Positions 59,240 through 64,000 of a stretch of 64,000 bases of DNA are shown here, one piece after another. A program made the translations under genes and the position numbers. The stretch spans positions 79,003 through 143,002 of the forward strand of contig NZ_CAIJDE010000044.1 in assembly GCF_903819335.1 (NCBI RefSeq). Reading direction: 5' to 3'. Under the pieces are notes generated by a model. That model saw nothing but the letters and a program-made list of their open reading frames with translations. It did no database searches and was not told the DNA's origin. The stretch comes from Flavobacterium panici (GTDB lineage: Bacteria; Bacteroidota; Bacteroidia; Flavobacteriales; Flavobacteriaceae). Each line of letters opens with the position of its first letter. Positions within the stretch are counted from its first letter, which is position 1.

Positions 59240-60480
59240 CATTCCATTAGGAATGTTTCATCGGTAGCAAAAATAAAGGTCAGCCACATTTACGTTCCGT
59301 AGGAACGTTTGATATGCCAGATTATTAAAAAACGATGCAAAAATCAAACGTTCCTACAGAACGTAAACGATGATAACAATATATTTTTTCTACCGACGAG
59401 ATGTTCCTACAGAACAAAGAGATATAACTTGTTATTTTTGGATATCCCGTTATCATTCCATTAGGAATGTTTCGTTGGTAGATAAAAATAAAAGTCAGCC
59501 ATGTTTACGTTCCCTAGGAACGTTTGATATGCCAGATTATTAAAAAACGATGTCAAAATCAAACGTTCCTACGGGACGTAACGATTATAACAATATATTT
59601 TTCTACCGACGATATGTTCCTACGGAACAAAGAGATATGACTTATTATTTTTTGATATCCCGTTATCATTCCATAGGAATGTTTCGTTGGTAGATAAAAT
59701 AAAAGTCAGCTACATTTACGTTCCGTAGGAACGTTTGAAATGCCCGATTATTAAAAAACGATGTCAAAATCAAACGTTCCTACGGGACGTAACGATTATA
59801 ACAATATAATTTTTCTACCGACGAGATGTTCCTACGCAACAAAGAGATATGACTTATTATTTTTTGATATCCCGTTATCATTCCATAGGAATGTTTCGTT
59901 GGTAGCAAAAATAAAGGTCAGCCGCATTTACGTTCTGTAGGAACGTTTGAAATACCTGATTATTAAAAAACGATGCAAAATCAAACGTTCCTACAGAACG
60001 TAAACGATGATAACAATATATTTTTTCTACCAATGAAATGTTCCTACGGAACAAAGAGATATAACTTGTTATTTTTTGATATCCTGTTATCATTCCATAG
60101 GAATGTTTCGTTTGTAGATAAAATAAAGGTCGTCGCATTTACGTTTCGTAGGAACGTTTGATATGCCAGATTATTAAAAAACGATGTCAAAATCAAACGT
60201 TCCTACAGAACGTAAACGATGATAACAATATATTTTTCTACCGACGATATGTTCCTACGGAACAAAGATATATAACTTGTTATTTTTTGATATCCCGTTA
60301 CATTCCATAGGAATGTCTCGTTGGTAGATAAAATAAAGGTCGTCGCATTTACGTTCCGTAGGAACGTTTGATGTGCCCGATTATTAAAAAACTATGCAAA
60401 AATCAACGTTCCTTCAGAACATAAACGATGATAACAATATAATTTTTCTACCGACGAGATGTTCCTATGGAACAAAGAAA
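59240..60480. repeat. Six tandem repeats of about 212 bp
   Basis: CATTCCAT(TA)GGAATG-type palindromes start units at 59240, 59454, 59667, 59879, 60091 and 60301 (periods 214, 213, 212, 212, 210). Each unit contains CATTTACGTTCCGTAGGAAC, a 25-30 bp spacer and the inverted AAACGTTCCTACAGAACGTA, then TAACAATATA and CTACCGACGAGATGTTCCTA. Arms vary by single bases that are often compensated in the facing arm. The stretch has no credible gene; the small frames at 59878-60138 and 59973-60161 follow the periodicity. Related copies are at 1-360. Confidence 0.92.
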
Positions 60481-60492
60481 TATATAAAATAA

Positions 60493-60527
60493 AAAAATCC
60501 TGTAAACATTACGTTTACAGGATTTTT
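60493..60527 (-). terminator. Terminator of the pgl operon
   Basis: AAAAATCCTGTAAAC pairs with GTTTACAGGATTTTT around ATTAC. On the minus strand it lies 25 bp after the pgl stop and ends in T-run. Confidence 0.88.
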
Positions 60528-60551
60528 AATATATGTTATAAAACAAATTTC

Positions 60552-61268
60552 CTAATTCGTTCCCGCAGCAATTTTATCTACAAGAAATACTAATTCTCCA
60601 GAAACTGGTTTAATCAATTGCATCGGGTACAGTGTTGGATTAAATTCTCCGGTTGTTACTTCTTTTAAAGCATTTATTTTTTTCTCTCCAAAAGCAACTA
60701 CGACGATTTTCTCCGCTTTATTGATTAGCGGTGCAGTCAGCGTAATGCGATACATTTTTTGAGGAGCTAAATAATAAGCATCAACCCATTTAGTTTGTTC
60801 GTTTAATACCGCTTCACCAGGGAAAAGAGAAGCCGTGTGTCCGTCGTCTCCCATTCCTAATAAGATAAGGTCAAATTTTCCTTCATTACCTAAAACAGTT
60901 CTAATAGATTGCTCGTAAGTAACCGCAAAATCTTCTGGCGTAACACCATCTTTGTACATTTCAAAAATGTTTTCTGCCGCAATAGGAACGTGGCTTAATA
61001 AGGTTGCGTAAGACATTTTTGCATTACTCAAATCATCATTTAGCGGAACCCAGCGTTCGTCGCCCCAAAATATAAAAACTTTACTCCAGTCAATTTTTGT
61101 TTTGTAAGCATCAGAAGCTAATAACTTGTAAATTCCTGCAGGAGAAGAACCTCCGGTAAGAACAGCAGTAAATTTACCTTTTTCGGCAATAGCTTTCTGA
61201 GCTGATTCCACAAAAAGGTCCGCTGCTTTCGTATTAATTTCTTCTGTTGTATTATAAATCTGTATCAT
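60552..61268 (-). CDS. pgl: 6-phosphogluconolactonase
   Basis: The 238-residue protein is a DevB/SOL-type lactonase: AVLTGGSSPAGIYKLLA, FIFWGDERWVPLNDDLSN and LILLGMGDDGHTASLFPG are the family's substrate-binding blocks. It hydrolyses 6-phosphogluconolactone to 6-phosphogluconate, the second step of the oxidative pentose phosphate pathway, in the cytosol. Its start overlaps the end of zwf by 17 bp. It is last in the operon gnd-zwf-pgl. Confidence 0.95.
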   Translation of the reverse strand: MIQIYNTTEEINTKAADLFVESAQKAIAEKGKFTAVLTGGSSPAGIYKLLASDAYKTKIDWSKVFIFWGDERWVPLNDDLSNAKMSYATLLSHVPIAAENIFEMYKDGVTPEDFAVTYEQSIRTVLGNEGKFDLILLGMGDDGHTASLFPGEAVLNEQTKWVDAYYLAPQKMYRITLTAPLINKAEKIVVVAFGEKKINALKEVTTGEFNPTLYPMQLIKPVSGELVFLVDKIAAGTN

Positions 61269-62781
61269 TTAAAACTTCTTCTTTTGTTTGTGTATTCGGA
61301 ATCCATTTGTGTCCTTGGCGGGCCAACAATTCGTCAGCTTCTTCAGGCCCCCAGCTTCCTGCTTTGTAATTAGGAAAACCAATTGGCGCCGTAGTTTTCC
61401 ATACTTGTTGAATCGTATCAATAGCATCCCAGGCTTCTTCTACCTGATCCCAGCGCATAAATAGGGTAGGATCTCCTAACAATGCATCTGCAATTAATGT
61501 TTCATAAGCTTCCGGCGACATTGTAGAACAAGAGAAATAGTCAAAAACCATTTCTGCAGGTCTTAACGAAAGCGAAAGCCCCGGTTTTTTAGTCATAAAC
61601 TGCAATTTAATGTCCATAGCAGGCTGAATATTGATAATCAATCGGTTTGGTGTCATTCCTTCTTTACCATAAGAAAAAGCAGAATGCGGCACTGGTTTGA
61701 ACTGGATAATAATAGAAGATTGTTTTTCTTCCATTCTTTTTCCGGAACGTAAATAAAACGGAATTCCCTGCCATCTCCAGTTGTCCAGATAAATTTTCAT
61801 TGCCACATAAGTTTCTGTATTAGAGTCTGGTGCAATTCCTTTATCCTCACGATATCCCGGAACCGGAACTCCTTTTATTTCTCCTGCACCATATTGACCT
61901 CTTACAATATAATGATCTACTTCTTCCGGTTTAATGCGGCGAATAGATTTCAAAACATCGGCTTTACGATTACGAATATCATCGGCATTTAATGAAGCAG
62001 GTGCTTCCATAGCCGTCATACATAAAATTTGAAGCAAATGGTTCTGAATCATATCTTTTAATGCCCCAACACCTTCGTAGAATCCGCCTCGTTCTTCAAC
62101 GCCCACTTCTTCTGCAACGGTAATTTGGACAAAATCAATAAAATTACGGCTCCATAAAGGTTCGAACATGGAATTTCCAAAACGGAAAGCCAAAATATTC
62201 TGAACCGTTTCTTTACCTAAATAATGATCAATTCTGTAAATCTGTTCTTCTTTGAAAGTTTCAGAAAGCATTTCGTTCAATTCAATCGCAGAAGCTTTAT
62301 CGTAACCAAAAGGTTTTTCGATAATGATGCGATCTTGTTTCGGATTTGCAGCAAGTCCAATCTTTTTGATATTGCTTGAAATTGTCGAAATGAAAGAAGG
62401 CGTAATCGAAAGATAGAAAAGACGATTAGCACGTTCACCAAAAGCCAGATCAAAATTGTTGATTTTTTCGTTTAATCCGATATAAGATTCTTCTTTGTCA
62501 ATATCAAGACTGTGATAGGTTATGTGCGAAAGAAATTTTTCAGTTCCAGGATCAGAAATTCCTTTTCTTCTTGAAAAAGTATTTAGGTTTTCTAATACAT
62601 AACTGCGAAAATCTTCATTGGCTTTTTCTGCTCTACCAAGAGCAATAATCTGAAACTTTTCAGACATACGTCCGTCAAGATACAGATTTTGAAAAGCGGG
62701 AAAGAGCTTTCTCTTTGCTAAATCTCCGGTTCCTCCAAAAATCACGATGATTGTTGGATTCTTAAGTTTATTTTTAGTCAT
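61252..62781 (-). CDS. zwf: Glucose-6-phosphate 1-dehydrogenase
   Basis: The 509-residue protein has the NADP-binding start IIVIFGGTGDLAKRKLFPAF, the active-site signature RIDHYLGKETVQN and IIEKPFGYD, all diagnostic of G6PD. It oxidises glucose-6-P to 6-phosphogluconolactone, making NADPH. The start at 62781 (MTKNKLKNPT) gives the usual length; an upstream frame to 62883 would overlap gnd. It begins 28 bp after the gnd stop. Confidence 0.95.
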   Translation of the reverse strand: MTKNKLKNPTIIVIFGGTGDLAKRKLFPAFQNLYLDGRMSEKFQIIALGRAEKANEDFRSYVLENLNTFSRRKGISDPGTEKFLSHITYHSLDIDKEESYIGLNEKINNFDLAFGERANRLFYLSITPSFISTISSNIKKIGLAANPKQDRIIIEKPFGYDKASAIELNEMLSETFKEEQIYRIDHYLGKETVQNILAFRFGNSMFEPLWSRNFIDFVQITVAEEVGVEERGGFYEGVGALKDMIQNHLLQILCMTAMEAPASLNADDIRNRKADVLKSIRRIKPEEVDHYIVRGQYGAGEIKGVPVPGYREDKGIAPDSNTETYVAMKIYLDNWRWQGIPFYLRSGKRMEEKQSSIIIQFKPVPHSAFSYGKEGMTPNRLIINIQPAMDIKLQFMTKKPGLSLSLRPAEMVFDYFSCSTMSPEAYETLIADALLGDPTLFMRWDQVEEAWDAIDTIQQVWKTTAPIGFPNYKAGSWGPEEADELLARQGHKWIPNTQTKEEVLNDTDL

Positions 62782-62809
62782 TGTGTGTAGTTGTGTTGCT
62801 TTAAGTTGC

Positions 62810-64000
62810 TTATTCAGACCATTGTGTATGGAAAACTCCTTCTTTGTCGATACGTTCGTAAGTATGCGCCCCGAAGAAATCACGCTGCGCCTGAATTAAA
62901 TTTGTTGGCAGATTTGCAGATCTGTAAGCATCAAAATACGCTAATGAATTCATCAATCCTGCCACAGGTAATCCTTTTTGAATTGCAAACTGAACAGCAG
63001 TTCTCATTCCGGCTTGATTCTCTGATAATTTTGAAGCGATTCCAGCATCCAAAAGTAAATTTGGTAAATCTGATTTTGTAACATATGCTTTTCTGAAATC
63101 TTCTAAAATAGTCGCACGAATAATACAGCCGCCGCGCCATATTTTAGCAACAGTTTCTAAGTTTAATCCGTAATTATATTCTTTAGAAGCGGTATGAAGC
63201 TGAGCCAATCCTTGTGCATAAGTCACAACAATAGAAAGGTATAATGCCGATTTTAAGGCAGCAATTGCTTCACTTGTATTTACATTACTTTCTGCAGCGT
63301 TCCAAACTAATTTTTTAGCCGCTTCAATTCTTTCAGGTTTGGTTTTAGACATATCGCGCATGTTAACCGCCGCGTCGATAGTTGGAACCGGAACCTGCAA
63401 ATCCATTGCGTTTTGCGAAGTCCATTTTCCTGTTCCTTTAGATTTTGCCCAATCCGAAATTTTATTGATTAACAGACTTCCGTCTTCATCTTTTTGTTTC
63501 AGGATCTTTCCGGTAATTTCAATTAAATACGATCTAAGATCATCCGTTTGGTTCCACTCTTCAAAAGTTTTCTGAATCGTTTCATCATCCAGATTATAAC
63601 CTCTTTTCATAAGGTCATAAATCTCAGAGATCAACTGCATGATTCCGTATTCAATTCCGTTATGAACCATTTTTACATAGTTTCCGGCAGAACCATTTCC
63701 TAAATATTCTACACAAGGCTCACCGTCTACTTTTGCAGCAATCGCTTCAAAAATAGGGCGAAGTCTTTCGTATGCTTTTTGATCACCGCCCGGCATCATT
63801 GCAGGACCGAAACGAGCGCCTTTTTCTCCACCAGAAATTCCCATTCCGAAGAAATGAATCCCTTTTTCAGATAATTCTAAAAATCTTCTGTCAGTATCCG
63901 TAAAAAAAGTATTTCCGCCATCGATTATAATATCTCCTTTATCTAAATGCGGTAATAAACTTGCGATTGCGCTGTCCACCGGTTTTCCCGCAGGAACCAA
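62810..64000 (-). CDS. gnd: 6-phosphogluconate dehydrogenase, 5' end outside window
   Basis: The visible 396 codons lack roughly the first 70 residues, including the nucleotide-binding loop, because the gene runs past the window end. The signature GISGGEKGARFGPAMMPGG, the substrate block NGSAGNYVKMVHNGIEYG and the C-terminal LIQAQRDFFGAHTYER identify NADP-dependent decarboxylating Gnd. It converts 6-phosphogluconate to ribulose-5-P, CO2 and NADPH. It is upstream of zwf and pgl on the same strand, so the three genes form a pentose phosphate operon. Confidence 0.95.
   Translation of the reverse strand: MVPAGKPVDSAIASLLPHLDKGDIIIDGGNTFFTDTDRRFLELSEKGIHFFGMGISGGEKGARFGPAMMPGGDQKAYERLRPIFEAIAAKVDGEPCVEYLGNGSAGNYVKMVHNGIEYGIMQLISEIYDLMKRGYNLDDETIQKTFEEWNQTDDLRSYLIEITGKILKQKDEDGSLLINKISDWAKSKGTGKWTSQNAMDLQVPVPTIDAAVNMRDMSKTKPERIEAAKKLVWNAAESNVNTSEAIAALKSALYLSIVVTYAQGLAQLHTASKEYNYGLNLETVAKIWRGGCIIRATILEDFRKAYVTKSDLPNLLLDAGIASKLSENQAGMRTAVQFAIQKGLPVAGLMNSLAYFDAYRSANLPTNLIQAQRDFFGAHTYERIDKEGVFHTQWSE

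Noticed and set aside
59240..60480. Regular repeats that could suggest a CRISPR array
   Set aside because: The period is about 212 bp, the whole unit is repeated rather than short repeats with unique spacers, and no cas gene is present.

Overview
The window is AT-rich chromosomal DNA from a member of the Bacteroidetes, most likely Flavobacterium. The evidence is a SusC/SusD pair, two proteins with C-terminal type IX secretion (T9SS) sorting domains, Bacteroidetes promoters (TTG, about 19 bp, TAnnTTTG), many TonB-dependent receptors and lipoproteins, and the repeat families typical of this genus. No rRNA, tRNA, CRISPR array, prophage or complete insertion sequence was seen.

Layout. 1-6.5 kb: repeats, an XRE regulator, a small unknown gene, an AraC / NmrA-like reductase / membrane protein cluster, a Nudix hydrolase, and a TetR regulator with its MFS drug exporter. 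6.5-30.5 kb: an amino-sugar polysaccharide utilisation locus in three transcription blocks. Block 1 is a secreted beta-helix protein and a CBM9-like protein. Block 2 runs divergently from a LacI regulator and encodes a sugar nucleotidyltransferase, an N-acetylhexosamine-1-kinase-like protein, a UDP-sugar 4-epimerase and a FucP/NagP-like symporter; a NagB/PIG-L fusion and a GlmM-like mutase follow. Block 3 is SusC, SusD, a DUF4874/DUF4832 lipoprotein, a PKD glycan-binding lipoprotein, a NagX/HGSNAT-like acetyltransferase and a GH109 alpha-N-acetylgalactosaminidase. Paired TGTGYTCGAACACA operators stand at the same distance from the promoter in front of each block, so the LacI protein probably controls all three. 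30.7-37.9 kb: a TetR-controlled TolC / HlyD / two ATPase / two permease exporter. 37.9-42.7 kb: two SDR enzymes, TetR and AraC regulators, and a MocR-like regulator that lacks the PLP lysine, divergent from a TonB receptor. 44.9-46.8 kb: a small protein, a lone IS1595-type zinc-ribbon protein and a DUF2490 protein. 46.8-53.9 kb: a cobalamin riboswitch followed by BtuB, a BtuG-like propeller lipoprotein, a second surface lipoprotein and a T9SS-exported propeller protein. 54.1-59.1 kb: a PAS histidine kinase with a receiver-only protein, then a second AraC/SDR pair. 59.2-60.5 kb: an array of about 212-bp repeats, also represented at the left edge of the window. 60.5-64 kb: gnd, zwf and pgl, the oxidative pentose phosphate operon, with gnd cut by the window end.

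How the genes may work together. The main locus reads as a system for GalNAc/galactosamine-containing glycans: surface binding and cleavage, SusCD import, possible re-acetylation of terminal galactosamine, GH109 release of GalNAc, symport, then a Leloir-like route through sugar-1-phosphate and UDP-sugar to GlcNAc, ending at NagB. The families are recognised with confidence; the substrate and the order of steps are inference. Three TetR modules in the window share one design, with a matching palindrome upstream of both the regulator and its target.
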